A stretch of DNA of 64,000 nucleotides from Halococcus saccharolyticus DSM 5350 (GTDB lineage Archaea; Halobacteriota; Halobacteria; Halobacteriales; Halococcaceae), in contig NZ_AOMD01000018.1 of NCBI RefSeq assembly GCF_000336915.1, positions 1-64,000 on the forward strand, read 5' to 3'. Positions 46,738 through 55,299 of this stretch are shown here, in pieces (position 1 is the first letter of the stretch; each line of letters starts with the position of its first letter). A program made the position numbers and the translations under genes. Below the pieces are notes generated by a model. That model made no database searches, was not told the DNA's origin, and was given only the letters and a program-made list of their open reading frames with translations.

Positions 46738-47589
46738 ATGTCCGATGGCGACGACAGCAGCGAGCGCGATCATGGTGACTTCGTCTTCGGGAACGATGGG
46801 GCCGCCGACAGCGACAGTGGGCTGAGCAGTAGCGACGGGCTCAGCAGTAGCGATGGAGTGGGCAGCGACGAGGAGCTGGACACACGACGGATCGCCGCCG
46901 TACTGCTGCTCTCGCTCGCCATTATCGTCCTCGCTGTCGTCGTCGTTCAGCCGCTCGTGACCGGGGTAGCAACGAATCTCTTCGGGGCCGACTCGCCCTC
47001 GGAGTCGGGGAACGTGACGAACGCGACGATCACCGGCGAATCGAGCGGTTCGGCCGACACGACCGTTGGAACGGCCGGCGATGATCAACCGAGCGCTGCA
47101 ACGACCGCGACAATGACGTCCGGTCAGTCACCGACAGCGGCCTCGTCGGCGACGACAACGACTAGAGATGCGACCACAGCGTCGGCAACGACGACACAAA
47201 CAGTGGCACAGGCCGACGAGAACACGACTACCAGCGAGAACGCGACTACCACCCCGAGCGACGGATCGCCGGTGATCGAGGAGTTCACCGTCACCGATCG
47301 CTCGGCCGACGGGAACGCCAGCTTCGATGTCGCGTGGAACGTCACCGACCCCAACGACGATCTCGTGGACATCGAGGTGACGATCGTCGCCGATCCCGAC
47401 GGTGAGGCTCGTACAGTCGCCAGCCGTCGGTTCGATGCGGGTGGAGCGAGCACCGTCGGCAGCGAAACGTTTGGGGTGGAGGGAGGCAGTGGTAGTGTTT
47501 ACGAGGTCCGGATGGAAGTCGCCGACGGGGCCGGAAACAGTGTCTTCACGCTCACGCGCGAGGTCGCTGACGGCGACCCCGACGGCTGA
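46738..47589 (+). CDS. Single-TM surface protein with Thr-rich stalk
   Basis: The 283-residue protein has an acidic cytoplasmic N-terminus with SSSDG repeats (1-50) and one TM helix (~53-78, AAVLLLSLAIIVLAVVVV). A Thr/Ala/Ser-rich stalk (~85-175), probably O-glycosylated, and a C-terminal beta-sandwich domain (~180-275, VIEEFTVTDRSADGNA, DLVDIEVTIVADP) follow. The C-terminal part resembles Ig-like or PKD-like folds. It is downstream of the ferritin-LTD gene with its own spacer, so co-expression is possible. Confidence 0.7.
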   Translation: MSDGDDSSERDHGDFVFGNDGAADSDSGLSSSDGLSSSDGVGSDEELDTRRIAAVLLLSLAIIVLAVVVVQPLVTGVATNLFGADSPSESGNVTNATITGESSGSADTTVGTAGDDQPSAATTATMTSGQSPTAASSATTTTRDATTASATTTQTVAQADENTTTSENATTTPSDGSPVIEEFTVTDRSADGNASFDVAWNVTDPNDDLVDIEVTIVADPDGEARTVASRRFDAGGASTVGSETFGVEGGSGSVYEVRMEVADGAGNSVFTLTREVADGDPDG

Positions 47590-47637
47590 ACGCTATCCGA
47601 AAGCACTCTTCGATCGATCGCTCAAACGACGCCGCAC

Positions 47638-48885
47638 TCACAGTTCGTCGTAGATCGCCTGGAGGCGCGCGCCATCGTGCGCCCAGTTGTACCGACGCTC
47701 GACCGCCCGTCGGCCGCTCTCTCCGCACTCCTGTGCGATCTCGGGATCGGTGAGATCGTTCAATGCCGCACCCATCGCTGCGCCGTCGCCAGCGAGTGCG
47801 ACACGGCCACCCTCGGTCCGCGTGACGATCCGAGCGAGCGGCGCGACGTCGCTCGTCACTACCGGTACTCCCATCGCCATGTACTGGAAGAGCTTGTGCG
47901 GGACGGTGGTCTCGGTGTGCGGCGTCGTGGCGTGGGGAACAGCACAGACGTCGCTCGCGGCGATGTAGTCGGGCACGTCCTCGAAATCGACCCAGCCCGT
48001 GAGCGTCAGCCGATCTCCGATGCCGAGCGAACGTGCGAGCCGTTCGAGGCCAGCGACGTAGTTGTCGTTGCCCTTCCCGACGAGCACCAACTGCACGTCC
48101 GAGCGGGTTTCGGCGAGATGGGCGACCCCCTCGATCAGGGTGTCGAGCCCGCGGTGTTCGGTGAAGTTGCCGACGTACGAAACCACGAACGATTCGTCGC
48201 GATCGAACCCGAGGCCGGTCGGGGTTTCGGCCGTGTCGCGATCGAACGCGTCGAGATCGACCGTGTTTGAGACGATCTTTACCCGTTCGGGGTCCGCACC
48301 GCAGTCCCGGAGGTAGTGTGCGCGCGCCTCCTCACAGACCGTGATCGTGCGATCGGCGTTCCGGACGGCGTGGCGTTCGAGGAACTTGAGTCGGGTCGGC
48401 GAGAGGAACACCCGTTGCACGAGGTCCTCGGGATCGCGCGCGATCTCGCGCCAGCCACGCATCCGGTGGATCTGGCGAACAGCTTCGGGATAGTTCTCGT
48501 GGAGGTCGGCGACCACCGGCATGTCGTGGTCGTCACCCACCGCGAGCGCGGTCTTCACCAGCGGGAGGTCGTGGACGTGGATCGCGTCGATCGACCCGCC
48601 GGGGAGGTCCTCGTCGGCGAGTTCCTCGATCGTCCGCCGCCAAACGGGATGGACGTTGGTCGCAATGTAGCGTGCGCCGTCGACGAGCCCACGGGGACCG
48701 GCGAACAGTTCGTCGACGGGCAGTCGCTGGACGTCGATCCCGTCGATCCGCTCGAAGGTGGGTTCGGCTGACCCGCCGCGACAGACCAGCGTGATCTCGT
48801 GGCCGGCCGCACGGAGCGTGGCGGCCTCCTTTTCGACCCGGACGTCCGGCGGGAACCGCTCCGGAAGGAGCATACAGATGTGCAT
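47638..48885 (-). CDS. Glycosyltransferase family 4 (GT-B)
   Basis: ATG 48885 (MHICMLLPERFPPD) gives 415 residues. The N-terminal Rossmann domain starts ICMLLPERFPPDVRVEKEA; the C-terminal nucleotide-sugar domain has SYVGNFTEHRGLDTLIEG and the region PHTETTVPHKLFQYMAMGVPVV, matching GT4 enzymes (E-x7-E type). Glycan transferred is unknown. It is a paralogue of the gene at 52744-54066 (shared architecture, VCRGxxxxxxFERIDGIDV start), and sits at the left edge of the glycan cluster. Confidence 0.88.
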   Translation of the reverse strand: MHICMLLPERFPPDVRVEKEAATLRAAGHEITLVCRGGSAEPTFERIDGIDVQRLPVDELFAGPRGLVDGARYIATNVHPVWRRTIEELADEDLPGGSIDAIHVHDLPLVKTALAVGDDHDMPVVADLHENYPEAVRQIHRMRGWREIARDPEDLVQRVFLSPTRLKFLERHAVRNADRTITVCEEARAHYLRDCGADPERVKIVSNTVDLDAFDRDTAETPTGLGFDRDESFVVSYVGNFTEHRGLDTLIEGVAHLAETRSDVQLVLVGKGNDNYVAGLERLARSLGIGDRLTLTGWVDFEDVPDYIAASDVCAVPHATTPHTETTVPHKLFQYMAMGVPVVTSDVAPLARIVTRTEGGRVALAGDGAAMGAALNDLTDPEIAQECGESGRRAVERRYNWAHDGARLQAIYDEL

Positions 48886-49070
48886 GGTCAGATGGAAGAC
48901 GGCGGAGTGTGTGGTCGATGACTCGTCACGAGTGGGGTTTTCGACGCTCGGCTTTCGCTCTTGTGGTCGGCTGTGATTCTCGCTGTGAGGGCATCCCGAC
49001 TCTCGCCAACCAGTCCTTCTCCACGCCGCAACGAAGCCGCTTATGCCGGGCGACGGACTGGGAAGGGACA

Positions 49071-50000
49071 ATGACGCTCGTCAGCGCCGTTCTGCCGACG
49101 TACAACCGCGCGGAGTACGTCTCCGGAGCCGTCGACACAGTGCTGGAGCAGACCCACGACGAGATCGAGGTCGTCGTGGTAAACGACGGTTCGACGGACG
49201 ATACGGCGGCGAAACTGGCGACGTACGCCGACGACGATCGGGTGCGCGTCCGCCACAACGACGAGAACCGCGGCATCTCGGTCAGCATGAATCGCGCGGC
49301 CACGGTGGCGGACGGCGAGTTCATCTGCGTGCTCAACGACGACGACCGCTGGCACGAGGAGAAAGTCGAAAAACAGCTCGACGCCTTCGCAGAGCTCGGC
49401 GAGGAGTACGGCGTGGTCTACACCGGTGGGGTCGTCCGCCAGGACGAGAAGGTCGTCCGGGTCTATCGGCCGGACCGGGAGGGCGACATCTATCCCGACG
49501 TGATCGCTCGCTTCGGTCTCCACCCACATTCGAGTCACATGCTCCGTGCGGAGTGTTTCGACCTCGGTGGGTTCGATCCCGACTTCCCCCGCGGCGTCGA
49601 CTGGGATCACTGTATCCGGCTCGCGAAGGAGTACAAGTTCGCAGCCGTCGACGAACGTCTCGTCGAGCGCATCTTCCACACCGACAACATCTCACAGCAG
49701 CTGACCCACGGTATCGAGGTCAACCAGCTGATCTGGCAGAAGTACCGCGACGAGATCGAACGGTATCCCGCAATCGAGCGTCGGCTCCGTGAGAAGCAGT
49801 CTCGTGCCCGGGCGCGAGTCGCGCTCGAACGCGGCCAGCGCCGACGGGCGTTCGGCTACGCGCGCCGCGCGATGGGGTACGAACCCTCTGCCGAGAGCGT
49901 GTTCATCATGGCCTTTTCCGTGCTCGGTCGGCGGGCACTCGCGGGGGCACGTACCGCCCGCGACGCCGCAATGAACTGGCGTGCGTCGCTGGACGAATAA
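49071..50000 (+). CDS. Glycosyltransferase family 2 (GT-A)
   Basis: The 309-residue protein has the GT2 layout: VSAVLPTYNRAEYVSGAV, VVVVNDGSTDDT, the DDD motif in VLNDDDRW and later a WDHC region near the acceptor site. An ~60-residue basic C-terminal extension (RRLREKQSRARARVAL) could bind membrane or lipid carrier. It is divergent from the GT4 gene on its left. Confidence 0.88.
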   Translation: MTLVSAVLPTYNRAEYVSGAVDTVLEQTHDEIEVVVVNDGSTDDTAAKLATYADDDRVRVRHNDENRGISVSMNRAATVADGEFICVLNDDDRWHEEKVEKQLDAFAELGEEYGVVYTGGVVRQDEKVVRVYRPDREGDIYPDVIARFGLHPHSSHMLRAECFDLGGFDPDFPRGVDWDHCIRLAKEYKFAAVDERLVERIFHTDNISQQLTHGIEVNQLIWQKYRDEIERYPAIERRLREKQSRARARVALERGQRRRAFGYARRAMGYEPSAESVFIMAFSVLGRRALAGARTARDAAMNWRASLDE

Positions 50001-50027
50001 ATCGAAATGAGTCGTTCGCCAACTGGA

Positions 50028-50960
50028 CTACCGCACCAACTGGTAGACGCGCTGCATCGCGTTCATTCCGGGTTGTCCGAACAGCGACGCCCCCAGCGGA
50101 ACCGCCGTGCGGATCGACGGCGCGTGATAGCACGCGCGCGCGAACGATCGGACGGCGGCACCCGACCAGCGACGATCGCGGAGGGCCATTCGTCCCTCCA
50201 GCCGGTAGGTGTTGGCGAGCGCGTCCGCACGTACTCCGGGCGACGCTTCTCGGTACAGGTCGTCGTACTCCCGGACGATCTCCAACCGTCCACGGATCAG
50301 TCCCGGCGACTTTCCGCGAGAATCGTCGATCAGGCCTCGACGGACCAACGAGTCGTCGACGAACTCGAAGCTCGTTCGGCGCGCGAGATCGATCATCAGT
50401 CCGAGATCGTCGCCGCCGGGTCGATCCGGGAGCGGTAATACGTGATCGAGCACCTCACGATCGGTGAGCATCGTCGAGGTCACGCAGGGCGACATCGCGA
50501 ACGCGAGCGCGGATTCGAGCACGTCACCCCGCACAGTCGAGTCCGGCAGCACGGTACGTCCGTCCTCGTAAGTCATTCCGCAGTATGCCACGCCCGCGTC
50601 CGTCCGTTCGAGCAGGTCGACTTGGCGGGCGAACTTGCCGGGCAAGAGTCGATCGTCGTCGTCGAGGAACTGGACGTACTTCCCGGTAGCGCGCTCCGCG
50701 CCCATCGTCCGTGCAGGGTTCGAGCCCCGATTCCGATCGAGTTCGAGAGACGTGACGTCGAACTCGTCGACGACCGGTTCGGCGTGACCCTCGCCGGAGT
50801 CGTCGACCACGATGGTCTCTGTCGGATGGTCCTGATCGATGACGCTCTCGATCGCGCCGCCGAGTCGGTCATTGCGGTAGTACGTCGGGATCACGACCGA
50901 AACGAGCGGGCCGTCCAGGGTGGACGCCGCGGACGAACCGTCGGGCGATGGCGGGCACAC
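50028..50960 (-). CDS. Glycosyltransferase family 2 (GT-A)
   Basis: I chose GTG 50960 (VCPPSPDG) because the conserved strand LVSVVIPTYYRNDRLGGAI follows soon after. No upstream ATG fits, and the ORF before it overlaps the divergent gene region; the start is uncertain. The ~310-residue enzyme contains VVDDSGEGHAEPVV and VQFLDDDDRLLPGKF (DxD). It converges with the preceding GT2 gene and is divergent from the methyltransferase fusion. Confidence 0.82.
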   Translation of the reverse strand: MCPPSPDGSSAASTLDGPLVSVVIPTYYRNDRLGGAIESVIDQDHPTETIVVDDSGEGHAEPVVDEFDVTSLELDRNRGSNPARTMGAERATGKYVQFLDDDDRLLPGKFARQVDLLERTDAGVAYCGMTYEDGRTVLPDSTVRGDVLESALAFAMSPCVTSTMLTDREVLDHVLPLPDRPGGDDLGLMIDLARRTSFEFVDDSLVRRGLIDDSRGKSPGLIRGRLEIVREYDDLYREASPGVRADALANTYRLEGRMALRDRRWSGAAVRSFARACYHAPSIRTAVPLGASLFGQPGMNAMQRVYQLVR

Positions 50961-51014
50961 AACGGGACGAACGAAGGAACAGCTAAATGTACACCGGAAG
51001 GGAACTCGCCGGCA

Positions 51015-52790
51015 GTGACCCGCGACGCACATTTGAAACGCTGGGTGAACCAGCCACCGGCTAGCCCGCTCGTCGAGGCCCTTCGAACGGCCGAACGCCG
51101 GCGTGCGCTCGATCAGCTCGGCACGACCGATCGCGTCCTCGATCTCGCCTCCGAAGCCGGCGTCACGAGGGAAATCGACGCGGCGGTGACGCGGGTCGAT
51201 TTCTCGCCCAATGCGAGCGAGTACGCCCGTCAGGTCATAGACGCCGCGGACTTTCGAACTGTCGACCCCGAAGCGCCCACACTCCCGTTCGATTCCGGGC
51301 GGTTCGACGCCGCGGTGTCGATCGGGCCGTACGACTGGAAGTTTCTCGCAGTCGACGATCTCACTGACGAGGTTCACCGGACGCTCGCGCCGGACGGCCG
51401 GTTCGTCTTCTCGGTACCGACGCCGCGCTCGCCGTACGCCGTCGCCGACTGGAACACCAATCGGTACTACACACCCGCGGAAGCGCTGTCGGTGATCTCG
51501 CCCGACTGGCGGCTCGCCGATTACGATCTCGTCTTCCAGTATCCCTACTATGCCCACATGGCGGTGAGCGCGCTTCCGGATCGATATCAAGACTCCTTCG
51601 TCGATTTCGCCGAACGCGCGAGCGACGAACTCACTGCACGCGATCGGTGGAACGACGCGTCGTACCTCGTGCTCGCGGCCGAGCCCCATCAGTATCGATC
51701 ACATCTCGACGACGCGCTCGACTGTCTGTTCCGGCCGGTCGACGAAATTGGGTTCTGGGACGACGAAGACGGCAAAATCCTTCGTGCACACGACTACGAG
51801 ATCGTCGACGAGGAGGGAGGAGATCCCTCATTTTCGTGGACGCCGGACGACCGCGAACTGTGGCGGTATGCCCCCTTCGGGCTGATGGGGACGATGCAGT
51901 GGCGGACGTCGCCCCTCGCTACTGAGGTATACGATGTAAAGATCGAGCGCGCACTTTCGTACTTCACCCGCAAAATCGAGGGTGATACCCTTCATGAGAT
52001 GCCCAGCTATGGGATCGGCCCACTGACGTGTGCGTTCGCACTCGCCGCCGAGGTCTTCGACGACGATCACGAGCGGATCGCCCGCCAGCTGTTCGAACAC
52101 GCACGCGCCCGGTTCGATTTCACGCACGCTGAGGACAGCCTGCTGGCGTACGGTTGGTCGTATCTCTACGAACGCAACCGCGATCCCGAAATCCGCGACG
52201 CGCTTTCCGAGGCCCTCTGGACGATGAACGATCGTCTCACTCCCGAGGGCCTGTTCGCGTTCGACAACCACACCACTCGCCGCCACCAGAACCAGATGTA
52301 CGCCTGCTGGGGGTTCGCGCGTGCCGTTGAGGTCACGGGCCAGACGGGCTATCTCGACGGCGTCGAGCGCGTGCTCGACTACACGATCGACGAACGAATG
52401 CGCGACGATGGCGCGTTCATCTGGCAAGACGTCTCGCTACCCCGACGGCTCCGACGCGGAACGACCAAACGACTCGGCTTCCGGCCGCCCCACTGGGATT
52501 TCCTCTACGAGTGTCACCAGACGTTCTTCGTCAACGCGGTCGCCCAGTACTACCGCGCGGGCGGCGAGCGCGACTACGACCGCGCGGTTCGGCGCGCGAT
52601 GTCGTGGATCTACGGCGAGAGCTCGCGTGGAGATCTCGTCGGGTGCTCCGGAATCGGCGTCCCGATGCGCTTTCTCACCGTCGACGACCGGCTCGACGTC
52701 GACGACCAGATGTACAAAGGGTCCTACGAGATCGGGTCGTACATCATGGCGCTGTCGAACCTCCTGTCCGGGCCGTTCTGCGATCGCTGA
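51015..52790 (+). CDS. Methyltransferase-like domain fused to alpha/alpha-toroid domain
   Basis: GTG 51015 gives 591 residues. Residues ~30-190 have a class I methyltransferase order: VLDLASEAGVTREID, VDFSPNASEYARQV, RFDAAVSIGPYDW, and HRTLAPDGRFVFSVPTP. A C-terminal helical region (~300-590) with LAYGWSYLYERN, NQMYACWGFARAVEVTGQ and FFVNAVAQYYRAGG is like the alpha/alpha-six-hairpin glycosidase or lyase folds. A bifunctional glycan-modifying enzyme is suggested. The last 47 bp overlap the convergent GT4 gene. Confidence 0.72.
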   Translation: MTRDAHLKRWVNQPPASPLVEALRTAERRRALDQLGTTDRVLDLASEAGVTREIDAAVTRVDFSPNASEYARQVIDAADFRTVDPEAPTLPFDSGRFDAAVSIGPYDWKFLAVDDLTDEVHRTLAPDGRFVFSVPTPRSPYAVADWNTNRYYTPAEALSVISPDWRLADYDLVFQYPYYAHMAVSALPDRYQDSFVDFAERASDELTARDRWNDASYLVLAAEPHQYRSHLDDALDCLFRPVDEIGFWDDEDGKILRAHDYEIVDEEGGDPSFSWTPDDRELWRYAPFGLMGTMQWRTSPLATEVYDVKIERALSYFTRKIEGDTLHEMPSYGIGPLTCAFALAAEVFDDDHERIARQLFEHARARFDFTHAEDSLLAYGWSYLYERNRDPEIRDALSEALWTMNDRLTPEGLFAFDNHTTRRHQNQMYACWGFARAVEVTGQTGYLDGVERVLDYTIDERMRDDGAFIWQDVSLPRRLRRGTTKRLGFRPPHWDFLYECHQTFFVNAVAQYYRAGGERDYDRAVRRAMSWIYGESSRGDLVGCSGIGVPMRFLTVDDRLDVDDQMYKGSYEIGSYIMALSNLLSGPFCDR

Positions 52791-54066
52791 CGGTTTCGGC
52801 GTCGCTGCCCTCCTCGTCGATTACGGTCCAAGAGAGCGACTCGTAGATCGATGCGAGACGCGAGGCGTCCCGCTCAGCGTCGTATCGGCTCTCGACCGCT
52901 CGTCGGCCGTTCGCGCCGTGCTCGGCGGCTGTTTCGGGATCGGCAAGCGCGACGAGCGCCGCAGTCAGCGATTCCCGATCGTTGGTGGGAATCACCCGGC
53001 CGGCGTCCGCCTCGCCGACGATCCGCGACGCGGGTCCGACATCGGTCGTCACGACCGGCACGCCCGTCGCCAGCGCCCGGAACAGCGTCGGCGGGATCGC
53101 CGTCTCGGCGACTGGCGATGGGTGGGTGGGGAACACACAGACGTCGCTCGCGACGACGTACGTCGGTAATCGGTCCGGATCGATTTCGGTCCGGAACGTG
53201 ACCCGGCCACCCGCGAGTTCCCGTCGGGCCTGAGTTTCGAGAGCGTCCGTGGTTTCTCGATCGAGATCGCCGACGAGTACCAACTGAAGGTTCGCGACCT
53301 CGTCTGCCGCCCGCGCGGCCGCCGTGACGACTCGTTCGAGATCGGTGTCGAACGGCCCGTTCGCGAACGCGGTGACGACGAACGCGGCCTCGGGATCGAA
53401 GCCGAGCCCGCGGTCGACGTGGCCACTGGTTTCGAAGGTGTCCAACGCCGAGGTGGTGTCGTGGACGACCGACACCCGCTCGGGATCGACCCCCACCGCG
53501 CGAACGTAGCGTGCGCGCGCCTCCTCGCAGGTCGTCACGAGCCGATCGACGCCGTCGAGCGGCCCAGTTTCGAGTCGCCCCTGCCGCCACGGCGAGTGAA
53601 ACAGCCGGCGGGCGAGTGCTCGCGGGTTTCGAAACCGATCGAGCCAGCCCTCGGTCCGATTGCGTCGGCGTTCGAGCGCCGGCGTGTTCCCGGGAAGATC
53701 GGCGATCACCGGCACGTCGTGGGCGTCACCGACTCGCAACCCGGTCTTCACGAGCCGGAGATCGGTTACCCCACAGGCGTCGATCGCCCGCTCGTCGGCG
53801 ATCTCTTCGACTGCGCGCAGCCACGCGGGATTGACCATCTGGAGGGCGTACCGCACGCCGTCGAGTTTCCCCTTCAATCCGGCGTACAGCGTCTCGTCGG
53901 GGAGTCGACGCACGTCGATCCCATCGATCGTCTCGCGGTCGCGGTCGTGGGACGCGCCGCGGCAGACGACGGTGATCGTGTGGCCTGCCTCGTGGAGCGC
54001 AACGGCGTGGCTCCGCGCCCGTTCGTCCGTCGAAAACCGGCCGTCGAACAGGAGACAGACGTGCAT
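52744..54066 (-). CDS. Glycosyltransferase family 4 (GT-B)
   Basis: ATG 54066 (MHVCLLFDGRFSTD) gives 440 residues. Its sequence parallels the 47638 gene (TITVVCRGA, IDGIDVRRLP, VTDLRLVKTGLRVGD, VVAS-VCVFPTHPSPVAETAIPPT, ALATGVPVVTTDVG), a paralogue from duplication within the cluster. An ~25-residue acidic C-terminal tail extends past the domain and overlaps the opposite-strand gene for 47 bp. Confidence 0.87.
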   Translation of the reverse strand: MHVCLLFDGRFSTDERARSHAVALHEAGHTITVVCRGASHDRDRETIDGIDVRRLPDETLYAGLKGKLDGVRYALQMVNPAWLRAVEEIADERAIDACGVTDLRLVKTGLRVGDAHDVPVIADLPGNTPALERRRNRTEGWLDRFRNPRALARRLFHSPWRQGRLETGPLDGVDRLVTTCEEARARYVRAVGVDPERVSVVHDTTSALDTFETSGHVDRGLGFDPEAAFVVTAFANGPFDTDLERVVTAAARAADEVANLQLVLVGDLDRETTDALETQARRELAGGRVTFRTEIDPDRLPTYVVASDVCVFPTHPSPVAETAIPPTLFRALATGVPVVTTDVGPASRIVGEADAGRVIPTNDRESLTAALVALADPETAAEHGANGRRAVESRYDAERDASRLASIYESLSWTVIDEEGSDAETVSDRRTARTGGSTAP

Positions 54067-54222
54067 CGGCGTCAGTCGCTCCCCTGCACTGGTCGTGCTG
54101 GTCCGCACGTTGCTTGGACTGGTGGGCTGACCATGCTCACCCGTGTCGGCGGGTCGGCTTCGCTCTTGTGGTGGTGTGGGTTTCGAACGCCGTCGCGATA
54201 GTGTGGAAGAGCGCGGGTCGTT

Positions 54223-55296
54223 CTACGGATGGGGCCGTTCCGCGACATCGAGGTGACCCTCGTAGGTCGCCAGTAGCTCCTCGGCGATGGTCGACCACGC
54301 GAACCGCTCCAGCGCGGCCTCGCGGTTCGCCTCGCCCATCGCGGCCACCCGCTCGGGATCGGCGATGAGTTCGGCGAGCGCGTCCGTGAGCTCGTCGGCG
54401 TCGCGGGGCGCGACCAGGAGGCCGTTGTCTTCGTTGATGACCTCCGGGATCGCGCCGACAGTGGTCGACACGATGGCGTTGCCCGCGGCCATCGCTTCGA
54501 GCATCGCGATGGGGAGCCCCTCGGCGTAGGCCGGCAGGACGAAGATCGAACCCGATCCGAGGAGTCGCTGTTTGTCCTCTTCCGAGACGTAGCCGAGATA
54601 CTCGACGTTGTCGTAGGTCGCCGCGAGCTCTTCGGCGTGGTTCGAGAGCGGCCCCTTGCCGGCGATCGTCACTCGAAAGTCGAGTCCCCTGTCGGCGAGC
54701 GCCTCGATCGCAGTCGCGAGTTCGACGACGCCCTTCCGCGGGATCTGATTCGAGACCGCCACCACGTGGGGAACGTCCCCGTCGAACGCCGGGGTGTAAT
54801 CGCCCGCGTCGACCGCGTTCGGGATCACGGTGAGCTTCTCGCGGTCGGTGTGCTCGCCGAGGGTGTCCTTCCAGTACTGCGAAAGCACCACGATCTCGTC
54901 GGCGGCGTCGAACACCAGCGACTGATACCACCGGACGAGCGCGGAGTCGGTCGAAACGAACACGTCGAACGACGAGCCGTGGATGTGGAGTACCACGGGC
55001 CGATCCCAGACGTACTTGCTGAACAGTACGTAGTAGCCTGCTCGATAGAACGAAAACCGGTGTGATGAATGGACGTGGACGATGTCGGGCGGCGATCGAA
55101 CGGTGTACGTGAGGGCGTTCCAGCAAATGACGAGTACCGAGTGGACGAACGCGACCACACCCTCCGTCGAGAACGCGCCGATCTTGTGGGCTCCGACGCG
55201 CAGCTTCCCCGCGAGGTGGCGGCGCTGTTCGCTGATGTACTGCCCGATCCCGCCCGGGCCATGCCGGCCGACGATCAGGAGGTCGGTATCACGCAT
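54223..55296 (-). CDS. Glycosyltransferase family 4 (GT-B)
   Basis: The 357-residue enzyme begins LLIVGRHGPGGIGQYISE, continues VVLHIHGSSFDVFVS, and has the GT4 nucleotide-sugar site in VLPAYAEGLPIAMLEAMAAGNAIVST with conserved E-x7-E. It lies 3 bp downstream of the AlkP-superfamily gene and is thus its operon partner. Confidence 0.9.
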   Translation of the reverse strand: MRDTDLLIVGRHGPGGIGQYISEQRRHLAGKLRVGAHKIGAFSTEGVVAFVHSVLVICWNALTYTVRSPPDIVHVHSSHRFSFYRAGYYVLFSKYVWDRPVVLHIHGSSFDVFVSTDSALVRWYQSLVFDAADEIVVLSQYWKDTLGEHTDREKLTVIPNAVDAGDYTPAFDGDVPHVVAVSNQIPRKGVVELATAIEALADRGLDFRVTIAGKGPLSNHAEELAATYDNVEYLGYVSEEDKQRLLGSGSIFVLPAYAEGLPIAMLEAMAAGNAIVSTTVGAIPEVINEDNGLLVAPRDADELTDALAELIADPERVAAMGEANREAALERFAWSTIAEELLATYEGHLDVAERPHP

Positions 55297-55299
55297 CGG

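Noticed and set aside
50700-50735. tRNA T-loop-like sequence (GGGTTCGAGCCCC)
   Set aside because: It is inside a glycosyltransferase coding region and no acceptor stem, anticodon stem or D-loop surrounds it.
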